Part shown: piece after piece, positions 51,101-62,361 of the stretch
Position numbering within the stretch: position 1 is the stretch's first letter
How the letters are laid out: every line of letters starts with the position of its first letter
From: Tomocerus qinae
Lineage: Eukaryota > Arthropoda > Collembola > Entomobryomorpha > Tomoceridae
Direction: 5' to 3'
DNA length: 64,000 nt
Assembly: GCA_020055645.1 (NCBI GenBank)
Contig: CM034550.1
Location: 20,120,880-20,184,879 of the forward strand
The notes under the pieces: generated by a model
The model's database searches: none
Seen by the model: only the letters and a program-made list of their open reading frames with translations
Told to the model about the DNA's origin: nothing
Position numbers and translations under genes: made by a program

Positions 51101-51719
51101 TGGAGCAGTTCAAACTTATGACAACTTCACCTACAACGCCGTTATGTCTGAATGCCCCACTCTGATCAGTGGAGATTGTACCGAAAAGCCCAGATACGTT
51201 GTTCTTGGCCGCAAGGTCGCCGCTGACAAGCTCGGAGTTACCATCATGATGGGAGAACACAAAATCGAACTCCAAGACACCAACACAGCTACTGTTGACG
51301 GAAAGTCTGTTCCTCTGTCCGAAAAGGTCGTCACCAACGAAGGAGATACCAAGATCTTCAAGTACGATCCTATAGTCTTAAAAATATTATAAAATTCGTA
51401 ATTATATATTCATCTACAATAATGAATATTATCTCCATGTAGGATCTTCAAGCATGACGACAACAATGTTTTCGTCTACTCTCAACCGTTGAGCGTATTT
51501 GTCCGTTACACCGGATACTACACCACCGTGACTGCCGGATCCAGATATCGCGGTACCCAGTGCGGTCTCTGCGGAAACTTCGACGGCTGCCCAGAAAACG
51601 ATTTGGTCGGTCCCGATGCTTCCTGCAAGGGAATGGGTCCCAACGACATGATGAAGGCTTACATCGTTCGTGATGGCAACTGTGCCGGAGTTGGAAGTCC
51701 CTGCCCTGTCTCCAGCTAA
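45149..51719 (+). CDS. Vitellogenin, downstream copy (19 exons, codon-biased)
   Basis: Nineteen exons join in frame to 1545 aa: 45149-45179, 45298-45623, 45959-46090, 46184-46351, 46433-46575, 46667-46865, 46963-47138, 47218-47383, 47472-47619, 47727-48117, 48193-48409, 48501-48723, 48801-49014, 49129-49465, 49546-49691, 49780-49924, 50016-50934, 51082-51361, 51443-51719. It has the same layout as the upstream copy: signal peptide (about 1-18), lipid-transfer region (KEYIYDYTA, VPEWAHNIKRGIAS, HFEEKTAAILALRNI), His patch (AAHHSHDVG) and a von Willebrand D domain from about residue 1361 with QCGLCGNFD at about 1493-1501. A dibasic RKYRR at about 188-192 is a possible furin-type site. The codons strongly favour C-ending and a few preferred triplets, as expected of a very highly expressed gene; this copy is probably the main yolk protein (inference). 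AATAAA at 51830 is the likely polyadenylation signal. Confidence 0.96.
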
Positions 51720-52235
51720 ATTCACTATCTCAATCTAACAAATCAATCTGTATACCATGAGACTATACTAACTAAGTGCATTTATACTAACCTATATTAT
51801 TAACAAACATGTTCAAAATTTAAATATTCAATAAATTACTGGAAATAAATAGTATGCAGTGTGTTTAACATAAAATACAAGTATCGTCAACTATTCAATT
51901 TTTGCATCTTCTAACGACTAATTTCTGCAGAAATTCTGAATGCAAACCGTCTATAGATATCATAAAATACTATATGAAGGCAACGGCAACCCCTTTATCT
52001 CTATTAGCTGGCATAAATAACTATTCTTCAATGATTATTTCAATACATACATGTTGTAAGAACTTCTTTGGTTTATTTCTCCAAATACACAATGTTTTTT
52101 ATTTCTCAGACAGTATCTGTATTCTTTAAAATTAATCATCTATAATCCCGGAGATTACAGTTACATAAATAATCACTAAAATATATTACGGTTAAGAGCA
52201 AAAAAATGAAGGTGCATCCCCTTCCGTAATAATTA
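51720..52235. other. Convergent 3' untranslated region
   Basis: Spacer between the stops of the downstream vitellogenin (+) and COG7 (-). AATAAA at 51830-51835 and a second AATAAA about 15 bp on are candidate vitellogenin polyadenylation signals. Confidence 0.6.
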
Positions 52236-55200
52236 TTATGAAAGTGGTTTTATCTTCATTTTTCTCACAGCAATAACCAGTCGTGATGAAATTCTGTCGG
52301 AAACTGACGCATCATTTACGTTAGCATAATTTTTCATCAATTTTGAAATGTCACTAAGGTCAGAGGTGAGTCTCAGTCCAAGGTCTTCCAGAACACTGGC
52401 AAGATAATCTGAAACAGAACGACGCAATAAAATGTAACAGACGAACGATTGTTTATGAATAATTAAGACGACTGGAATGTAAGTAAATTAGGTACATTAC
52501 CGATGTCTTGTGCAAGTTGTTTCGCTTGTCCATCAGTTAGGTAAACAACTTTAAGTATTCTTTCCGCATATGCTTCGCATATACTTGTAGATAGGTTAGA
52601 AAGAAGAAAATCAACGGGAGAACGATTCTCTCTGTTGAAGATGCAAATAATATTTGATGTATACCACATATTAATCAGAAATATTTATGATCTTATTAAG
52701 TGGTTGATTACTTACTCATCGCTGCTTTGATCAAAGGCATATGCAATGGATGAATTTTCTGATGTTATAAAAGGATCAAGGTTCTGTGGTAAGATCAGAA
52801 AATATTCTCCAACCTAAAGATTAAGTCATACACGCGAAAAAAATCTGTTTATATTTGTGGATCACCATTTCAATATGTTTTAGATGAATCATTATGCATA
52901 TCATCATAACTACTATAAAGGTAACAAACGATAGAATTCCTACTGAGTGATAATAGTAGCAAGTTAGAAATGAAATGTTTTACCTGTGTTATATATTCAC
53001 TCGGAATGGCTTCTTTTAAACTGGTGTCTACCAAGGCAAAGTTCTTTTTCAACTGAACTTCCACAGGCTCTGCTGTAACACGAAGAACTAGTTGTGTTGC
53101 ATCCCGACACAATTTCTTCAAATGGTTAATAGCTCTACTTAACAATGTGTCTTTTCGGTCAATAAATTGAGATATTTCTGCTCGAATTTGATGGTCTAAG
53201 TAAAATTCCCAAACATTCTCCCACGGGTTGTCAAATGGATGACTCGCTTTGGTATACACTTTATGGCAATTAGCGGTCAACATTTTATCTAGCTTTTGCA
53301 ACTGCATTAAAATTTCTCCTATAAAATTAAGTAATATGAGTAATATAGATTCCATTTGTTTCTGTAATAACATTCAAATTTCTTTCATGCCTCAAAATAA
53401 AGATTACCAGAAGTTTCGGTAAATGACAACGTGTTTTCCAACAAGTTTCTATGATTTTCAGGATTTTGAATAGATTTTTCTAAAAATCTGCACAATTCTT
53501 GATTCCAGTCTGCGAAACGCTCTAATCCTCCCTTGAAATGATATTTAAATTAGGATAGGAGATCAATGAAAGGCTTTAAATGTATATACAAAATTATATT
53601 GTAGAACTCCATAATAGATTAATGTAAAACCGTAAAACTGCATTGTGAAACACTGTAGAATATTTGCTAAGAGAGAATGTATTGATTTTACAATTTTTAA
53701 ACTTACATTCAAGCCCTTTCCAAAGTATAGGTAACCGAATCCTTGATTAAACAGATTAACCTTCTCTTCTCCTTCTTTAATATTCAATATGAGTTCTGGA
53801 AGAAGGCGTTTGGAATTATCAATTTTCTCTTGAATTCCAAGAACACCATATTCCCGTTCAGCAGAAGCAGCAGCAGCTAGAACAGTTGCAGATTGAATTT
53901 TACTGACGATTTGCCCTTCATGAAATTTTGCATATTTGGCATATTGGGACAAAAACGGCTGAAAAATGGCTTTTAAAACGCCCCCAACTTTTTCATGACT
54001 GATTCGCAAATCTGTTACAAATTAAATCCATGCATATTAACGATACTAGTAACAATAACTGTTCATTTAGTTATAAATATCATAAATTTAGGTAGTTATA
54101 ATATTATTACTTTGGGATTCTGAAAATTGTCTCAAGTTTTCTGCAAATCGATGCGTTGCCTGATTAAAATGAATTAATATGTCAATGAATGGCAGTTTTT
54201 TGGTTTCTGATTCAAAGCAAAACTGTAGACTAGGCTCCAAGGACTGAATTGTATCTGTGTAAAGATCAATTAACACGTGAGAAGAATTAACTTCCTTGTC
54301 ATCCGAGAAAATATTTTTGCACCATTGTATCTGCAATTTAAAAATATAACATTGATCTTAGAGAATAGATTAAAAATGAATAATTTTTATAATTAACCAA
54401 GTTACAAAAAGTTCAAAATCGATAAATAAACACAGCTTTAGTTTTATAACCTTGGAATGCAAATGGTCAATAACAACGTCATAGAACTTCACAATGGCCT
54501 CTTTGAAAGGCAGTAACTCTACAAAGTTTCTCCATTCTTGAGACAATTTTAATTTTTCAGAATTTTGAAAATACTTGACAAACTGTTGGGTCCTTTCCAT
54601 GTTAGAAAACATAGTAAAAAAATATCGAGCATTTTCTACAACGTAAAAACAATTATTGTGAGACAAGTAATATTCCATATCTACACGCAGGAAGCAATGG
54701 TAATTTACATTCATATAGTCATTAAAGGAATTACCGGTATTATTTGTGTCGAAAGCCAGAATTAAATGTTTTGTCGCTAGTGCTTCTAATCTGTTTTTCA
54801 TTTCCTCCAAAATCAATCGCCTCTCCTCCGCCTGTGCTGCATTAAGAACCGAAAGACTCTTTTCCATCCCAAGAATACACTCATAAGATTTGTTAACGTC
54901 TCCAGAATCTAAAAGCTACACGAACCAAAAATTGTTTAATAGCATAAAACTTCATTATCTATAAAATATCAAACCAAACCAAGCACAATTGTTAACCTGC
55001 TCGATTTGCTTGGCAAGGGACGTCCATTTGTCAGCCTCTTGTAATGCTGCTGAAGTTGCGACTAATTTTGATTTGATGTTGTCCAATTTTTCTAATGTGG
55101 TCATTGATACGGTGGTCTTCTTCTGGACCTAAAATTTTATAATAGAAGAATTGAACTTAACAATGTATTTCCATATTTAGTCGTTCAGAAAAACATTGTC

Positions 55201-55729
55201 TAGAATAATAATTTCATAATTTTATTTACATTCTCAGCTTCGTTGAGACCGATGGACATATCTTGTTGTAAATGGAGAACTTCTTTATGGGTAACTTCCA
55301 GATCTCTTACAACCCGTGGTAAGTGCTGGATCATCTAAAATGAAGCCAAAAACAATACCAGTGTTTACAAATTAAAAATTATTATCGTAAAATTGTGTTC
55401 CAAATTTTTTTTACACTATACCTGTTGTGTTAAATCATCAATTGATGCGTTCGTAAGCTTAATCTCATTTTCCAGCAAGGAAGACAAATTCGCTACATTT
55501 TCCTGCAATTTAGCAAAATATAAGTATAAATGGAACAAAATATTTTCAATACAACAAATTAAATATTGATTCTTCACGTGTAAATTGAAATAAACAATAA
55601 ATTAATTATTTAAGAGAATTATACCTCCGGTTTACGGCTCTCTGGACAAGTCAACAAAACTTTGCTGAGCCACGAGTTTACATCAAAGTTTGATTTCTTT
55701 AAGGACTCTAAATCTAAATCAAGTTCCAT
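52236..55729 (-). CDS. COG7: Conserved oligomeric Golgi complex subunit 7
   Basis: Thirteen exons on the minus strand (55729-55625, 55502-55422, 55334-55230, 55128-54997, 54915-54735, 54635-54451, 54330-54111, 54011-53707, 53531-53408, 53318-52984, 52813-52716, 52631-52501, 52408-52236) encode 724 aa; human COG7 is 770. COG7 belongs to lobe B of the COG tether, which works in retrograde vesicle traffic inside the Golgi and in glycosylation. Family matches: FDVNSWLSK at the start; HLPRVVRDLE; ALQEADKWTSLAKQIEQ; EMKNRLEALA; HTQIQW-like IQWCKNIF at exon 7; NPWENVWEFY; PSEYITQVGEYFLILPQNLD; and the C-terminal AKQLAQDI. The N-terminal third is predicted coiled coil by its heptad look. All junctions keep frame from ATG to stop. 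Confidence 0.93.
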
Positions 55730-56200
55730 TGTGGAGATGCATATAAGTTTTAGTTATGTCGGGCGTAAAAAATGTTTTTAAAGAAAATTATATTTTTATC
55801 ACTTCTTCAATAGCCACGTCACGTCACTCTGTAAATAATCGCGGATTCAACATCCAACCAAGCAAATCCAATCTACTCTTGCCTGTGTGATTCCTGGATT
55901 CCTCTAAGCTATTTTGACATATGAATTTAAACGTAGCGCTAGCCCTTGTTTCCTTTTTGCAATATAAATACATGAAATATTCATGATTTCCTGACTCATC
56001 TAAAATTATCGTTAAATCTAAAATATATTTTCGTAAACATACAGAGTTGAAAAGTTAAAATGCTAAATATTAAAATGTCATCGTCCTGTCCTTGTCTATT
56101 ATTGGTCCCTTAAAATAAAGATTCCAAAAGAACTCTTCGCAAAGTTCTCGAAGAACCCCAATTTCTATATTCACTTCACATTCTTCCTAGAAAAAAATTA
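55730..56200. other. COG7 upstream region
   Basis: About 470 bp between the COG7 start codon and the inserted palindromic element; presumably the COG7 promoter and 5' UTR. No specific site identified. Confidence 0.5.
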
Positions 56201-56227
56201 ATAATGGTTAAAGTAAGGTATAGGTTG

Positions 56228-56325
56228 CGTGAGGGTGAGGAGGGTGAGGAGGGTGAGGAGGTTGAGGGTGAGGAGGGTGAGGAGGGTGAGGAGGGTGAGG
56301 AGGGTGAGGAGGGTGAGGCGGGTGA
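56228..56325 (+). repeat. GGTGAGGAG minisatellite, left arm
   Basis: About eleven copies of a 9-bp purine-rich unit, mostly perfect, with one GAGGTTGAG variant. Confidence 0.9.
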
Positions 56326-57221
56326 TAAGTTTCAAAACGATATCTTTCATAGAAATCGTTTTACGAATTTATTTCGAATTTTAACATCCGCAGTTGAAAG
56401 AGTGCCATGGAGAAAACCGCTCCGATCTGTCACGAAAATTGACCAGATACTTGTCAAAATTTATTTGATTCAATGTTAACTCTAAAAACTTAGTATTGAC
56501 TCTACTCGACTTAATATGCATTGCTTAATTGACCGTAGCCATAAATTGTTTCCATTGATTTATTATTTCTGTAGAAAATATTTTACCAGTGAAATTCAAA
56601 ACAATTATGTAAAAATCCTACCTTATATATGGTGACTGTTAAATAGTCCATTTGGGTTTCAGACCTACATTAGCGGCCTTCATCAGGGAGGTGCACGGAG
56701 GGTCTCATTAGCCTGAAGTCACTACTGACAGTCTAGCGGGGACTTTAAACTCAGCGGGTAGTGTATGGAGGGCCTCATTAGCCCAAAGTCACTACTGACG
56801 GCCTTTGGGTCGGAGGGTGATGATGTGCACCTCCCTGATGAAGGCCGCTAATGTAGGTCTGAAACCCAAATGGACTATTTAACCAGTCACCATATATAAG
56901 GTAATTTTTACATAATTGTTTTATTTCCGGGTCATCTGCAGAAATAATAAATCAATGAAACAATTTATTGAGGTCAAAATTAAGCAATGCATATTTGTAA
57001 ATAAGGAGTAGAGTCAAACTAATTTAGAGTTAACATTGAATCAAATAAATTTTGACAAGTTTGGTCAATTTTCGTGAATAGCAGTAAAAAACATGTGTCC
57101 ATGGCACTTTTCACTCTAACTGCGAGATGGAAAACAATAAATACCACACATGATGCGAGAAATCAGCGGTGTGCATTTATTATTAGCTATTACGACGTTA
57201 ACTAATGAAACACATATAAAC

Positions 57222-57290
57222 TCACCCTCCTCACCCGCCTCACCCTCAACCTCCTCACCCTCCTCACCCTCACCCTCCTCACCTTCACGC
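57222..57290 (-). repeat. GGTGAGGAG minisatellite, right arm (inverted)
   Basis: About seven to eight copies of the same 9-bp unit on the opposite strand, seen on the plus strand as CTCCTCACC. It is shorter than the left array, so the two arms have changed copy number independently. Confidence 0.9.
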
Positions 57291-57316
57291 AACCTATACC
57301 TTACTTTAACCATAAT

Positions 57317-58005
57317 GGATATTACTATTTTTTCCGGACTTAATTTAAAGTATTTAATGATTTAAGTATGATTTTATTTCATGTAATTGTGTTTGAATGA
57401 AAAATTTAATAATTTAATATTGTCTAACAGTCAGTAGTTGTATTATTTTTTCGATTTAGTGTACAATTTATAATACACGATTTATTTAAAATCATCTCAC
57501 CATTCATAATACCATGGGTTAATATAATACAAGTTTAATAACTGATGACATTAAAGCATAAAATCATTAAAAGCAACCTAGTTAAACTACAATAATACTA
57601 ATCATGAATAAACTTTAACACATTTTAACTATATACTACATTTCATTCACATGCAAATCAAACACAGAATCTTTTTTATAGTCTGTCACAACATTTAAAA
57701 ACAAAACGATTATTAATAAATGATAGCTTTAGTTCTTTAAAAGAACTAAATCATTTACTTCTTTTCAACTTGATTGTGATTTACTAAATTAATAATAATA
57801 AATTATTTACAATACTTTTTAAAATGGTCACACTCTGACAGAATTTATAAGTAATATTTGGTTTATAATGGTTTAGTTTATTTATCGAAATGCATGTTAA
57901 TAATTCCAAGATAAGCGTATTAGAATATTAGAATGCAGTACAGGTATAGATAGATTACAAATCTTAGATATTCAACCTGAGATTAGTTTGGAAGTTAAAT
58001 GTAGA
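57317..58005. other. Intergenic, downstream of NHLRC2
   Basis: Very AT-rich; probably the NHLRC2 3' UTR and spacer. No coding potential seen. Confidence 0.5.
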
Positions 58006-61000
58006 TTACTCCATAAAACAGGAACGAGAGACTGGCTCATAACGAAACTCTCTAAGAATAACATCTGAGTTTTCTAACTCATTAGTGTCATTACTAAAGC
58101 TTACATTGAAATGAAGGTTTAATTTCTTGCGATAACAACTGAAGGAGCCACAGAAAAATATGTCTACGGCCATGTAAAATTCAGTCCCTTTCAAATCTCG
58201 TTGTAAAGGCACATCATCACAGGACACCTTCGCAATTGAGTCTCCACCTTTTCTCTCCAAAAGACCTGTTCTTTCGAACTCGTTGGCACTTGAAGGGCTT
58301 TTTATTCGCCACTCGCCACCTTCATAGCTATCGGGAACTTTGTCAATAGTTAACTCTAATTTTAGGCACTTAAAATTATACGGTAACTGAAGACTATACT
58401 CTTGATCCCAAGGGAATCCAAGTTCTCCAGGTTGAGTTTTTACTGGAGGTGTTGCAGGTACAGAATCAGTAAACTTCAACTCCAACTGTTAACACAATAA
58501 ACAACAAAACTAGATTAGAAAGTCTTATGTAAATATTAATAATAAACAAATAAACTTAACGTTGCCTATTTGGTACGCTGAAATAGAATACATAAAATTA
58601 TGTACTGTAATTAAGTGATGATTACCTCTGTAACAGTTCTTCTACGAATGTCGCCGATTTTAATTGCATTATTATTCGTATCCGCAATGTATAATAAGCC
58701 ATATTTATCATCAATGGAAATTCCTCCAGGCTCATTTAACTGAAGTCCATAACATATTAATAAGATTCATGAATTTAGTTAGTATAAAAATATTATAACT
58801 ATTATTTCATACAAAATAATAGTAATATAGAATGGACACCGATTCTGAAACGTTTATATATACATTTTTCTATTCTTAGATATAACATTTTTTATTGATT
58901 TGCTATACCATACCAATGCATAGTTGACGTTAATAGGATCATTTTCTAGTTGCGGATAATCTGTACTTGTTCTTTTCTTAGGTGTCACAAACCCAGTAAA
59001 GGATCCAATCTGTGCGCCAGCAGATCCAGTTCCAATTAATGTTGTTGCATGTTTTGACTCCACGTCTATCATTTTGATCTAGTGAAAATACGAGTACAAA
59101 CCAATTAAATATTTAAGTCCATGTCAATTACTGATGTTAAAAAAAATTTAAAATATATGTGTTGTTATGTCATGATGTTAAAAGTTAAAGTTTAAATCGA
59201 ATAATTACCTTATGATTGTATGTATCCGCTACAAAAATTTTAGATGCCCCAATACCAGAACAAACGCCCATAGGATGTTGCAACTTGACCTCAAGAAAAC
59301 ATCCATCGGCATCGCCATAGGCAAATAAATCCTATTTATGTACATACAACTGTTTATGATTATGAAATATATATTGAAATATATCGATACATTAAGAGAG
59401 AATATTGTCAAAGAAAAGTACCAATATGTGTATAATTATATTGTTAAAATTCTGGTTGAAAGTTTTATATGGAATTAGGACAATCAAAGAGAAAGTGTCT
59501 ACTGTGTTATATCTTGGTGAAAGCTTTCATTAAACTTTCATTTCAACGAAAGCGAACTGTAAGTTAAAATGTAAATTGCACATTTAATTACCGTTGGATC
59601 TCGATTTCCTCCAACCAATCCCATAACTCGACCACCTGAGTCAATGTAGCGAATTGAGGAACTTTCACTATCAGCAATATATATGATTTTATCGTTTTCA
59701 TTCAATCCTTGACTGCACGAGATGCCACTTGGTTGAGCAAAAGATGCTTTTAAAATATACGTATTGTTTCGATTTTCTTCTCTTCCTGAGCCAGCCACAA
59801 TAGAAAAAGAGTTCGATTCATGCCTAAACAATTAATGAATGGTAATTATCATTACTAAATGACTAAATAAAATTATTACGGAAACTGTAAACGTAAAATT
59901 ATTAATAGGACTAATAATTTAAATAAAATAACAATAAAAATCGTACTCTTTTCCAAAAAGGGGCATTTCTTGAAAAAAGTATGCAAAGATTCTATGATTT
60001 CCAGCAGCAGCTACCAAAAGAACCTCGCTTCCATAAAAAGCTAAGTCCCAGGGAGATCTAAGATGAATAGACTTTTCATCGATTTTAACAGGAACTTCTG
60101 ACGACACTAATGTTGAAACGGTCTTGGAATTTAAATCCGCCTAGGTAGTTGAAAGGAATGATTTTGAAAACGTTGTCCATTAAAACAAGTTTGGTTTTGA
60201 ATTGTATATATTATAGTTTTTTAACCATGTGATAAATTTCTATGTTTTCACCTTTCTGACAGCGTGGTTTCCAGTGTCAGCAATATAAAGTATTTCGTCA
60301 TCTTGAAATGCAATACCCTGAGGATTATAAAACCGAGCTTCATCGAAACTTCCATTTAAAAAGCCTCTATCGACCCCTCCAATGATGTCCTGTAAATAAA
60401 TACAAATGCATAGAAATGAGTAAGGTTAATTGTGTAAAACATCATAAATCAAATACCTTCACAGTTCCATTTCTGGATACGATCAATACTCGGTTGTTTC
60501 CACTATCGGAGATTGCTAGAATGTTTGCACTGGGACTGCATACAACTTTGCCTGTTAATATTCAAAACATACACACGTCATATTGAAAACTATATATTGC
60601 AATCGTGATATGAATAAAAGGCCACATATCGTACCAGGATATTTTAAAATTGAAGGGGATCCGATATCTACTTCATCAGTGGAAATTGTGGCTGCATTGA
60701 GATTAGGATTAAATTGCATAGTCTCAAAATCCAATTTTTCGTCAAAATATCTCAATGAGTTAGAAAGTAATGCTTGTAAGCTCTTTTTATGACCCTCGCC
60801 CATTAAAACATTAATTAGATTAGCTCCCGTTCCTGTTGGATTGGGTCCAAAAATTAATAAAGTGGGCCAGCAGAAAATACCAAATCGATTCCATAATGTA
60901 CACATGGGGTCGTTGACAACAATTGTGTGATCCATATTCATCCTTTTGGTAAATGATTTCACCGATTCATTGTCCTTTTCTCTTGTAAACTTTGGAGAGT

Positions 61001-61613
61001 GGACGGATATCAGCTTGATATCGCAAAAGTTATTGTTTGGACTCTTATTTTGCAAATCTCGTCGTAGTTCTCCAAAAACTTGGCGAACATCTTCAATAGA
61101 ATGTATACAATTTATACAGCAATGAGTGAAGAACTCCAGCACAACAATATTACGGCGAGCTTCCTCTTTAATGTTTATTGAATTTTGGGAGTTAATCCAC
61201 TGGCAGGCTAAATATAAAATTAAAAATTAAGCCTTTAAATTACACCTTTCACTTTAATTCTTATCGCAAAATTATTAGCTAGAGCTACATTACATCATAT
61301 TATATATTTTATTATCATATTATATTATATATTTTATATTTCACCACAGTTCGAACTTACAATCATCAAAAGAAAGATCCAAGATGTTAGAACTTTCTTC
61401 GATTTTTCCATTTTGTCCTATTCTATAACATTCTGAGTCCAAGTGCTCCTTTATAAGCTTACTCCTGTCATCTTCATTTGTTTCCGGTTCAGAAAGTGTC
61501 CCGATTAAATCCGAAGTTTTTGCAGCTATTCTTTGAAGTATTTCATGAGGAGACAATGATGTTGATGAGGTTTGCGGAGTTACACTGCCACTTACACTTC
61601 CACTTTCAGACAT
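58006..61613 (-). CDS. NHLRC2: NHL repeat-containing protein 2 (thioredoxin-like plus NHL propeller)
   Basis: Ten exons on the minus strand (61613-61361, 61207-60635, 60551-60457, 60389-60252, 60140-59947, 59823-59592, 59331-59209, 59078-58914, 58739-58626, 58485-58006) encode 788 aa; human NHLRC2 is 726. Order of parts: a variable N-terminus of about 84 aa; a thioredoxin-like domain (about 85-275) with the family's CCINC motif at 114-118 in place of the usual WCGPC, and [11 protein letters not shown] with the cis-proline; a six-bladed NHL propeller (about 276-630) with repeats such as [48 protein letters not shown] and [11 protein letters not shown]; and a C-terminal beta domain of about 160 aa. 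The vertebrate protein is linked to cell migration and a fatal fibrosis syndrome (FINCA). The donor at 58914 was preferred over one at 58929 because it is the better splice site; both keep frame. Confidence 0.94.
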
Positions 61614-62361
61614 TTTGCAATAAATTGGTGCAGTGTCAAATGTGAAATAAGCCAAATTGCAAATTTCGTACAAATAGAGTGTTACGTATATATTAATATA
61701 TTATGTAAAGACGATAGACGATTGTAAACATGAATTTGCAATTAAAACATCTGATTGAAAATCTAAGCCCTTGAGAATGACAGCTGAATGAAATGATACT
61801 GCAACGAAATTGAGAATGATCATAATCAGCGCGAAATGAAATATCTGTGTGCATCTACTACGCAGCTGACGAAAACAGTGGCTTTCTCAAAACACACGTG
61901 CGTCGCAGACCAAAAACATCCTAAAATCAGATCAATCAGTCGGTAAATCGGCAAAACACAAATTACGTTTTTTATACATTTAGGAAAGTTATTATTTCCA
62001 CTTTTGTCCAATATTTGTTTGGACTTGATGGTATATTGCAAAGTTTATCGCTAATCGTCACTTATACGGCGATATACAATATAAAAATACGTACATACAT
62101 ATACCCCAACAAAAATTTAACTAGAGGTGGAGGACTGGATGTCCCTGCCCTATGAATACTTTCTGTCAATTTTTGTCTGCACAAAATTACATTTGCAACT
62201 ATTAGCAGGTATAAGCCGTATTTTTTATGTTGTTTGTCAGTTTAGTTTTTTATATTTTTTGGCAGGTCACAGGTAGATAACAATGATAACATAACATAAC
62301 TGCATTATGTAATACTGTTTTTTTCCTTTTCCTAGTTTAAAATCTGCATTTAGACATAGCT
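61614..62361. other. Bidirectional promoter region NHLRC2 / MDN1
   Basis: About 750 bp between two start codons pointing apart. It should contain both promoters. The small minus-strand ORF at 61826-62041 has no resemblance to any family. Confidence 0.5.

Larger units (their letters stand above)
56206..57311. mobile_element. 1.1-kb palindromic fold-back element with minisatellite arms
   Basis: The left arm 56206-56696 and right arm 56825-57311 are inverted copies along their whole length, with tips GGTTAAAGTAAGG and its complement. The loop is about 128 bp and itself contains a direct repeat of about 40 bp (about 56698-56740 and 56765-56805). Near each tip lies a 9-bp GGTGAGGAG tandem array (56228-56325, and 57222-57290 on the other strand), longer in the left arm. 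ATAAT occurs directly on both sides (56201-56205 and 57312-57316), a likely 5-bp target duplication. Glu/Gly-rich ORFs across the arrays are artefacts. No transposase is visible, so this is a non-autonomous fold-back element. Confidence 0.85.

Noticed and set aside
56204-56479. Glu/Gly-rich ORF, with a similar one at 57116-57313 on the other strand
   Set aside because: Both are translations of the GGTGAGGAG minisatellite in the two arms of a palindrome; no protein family matches.
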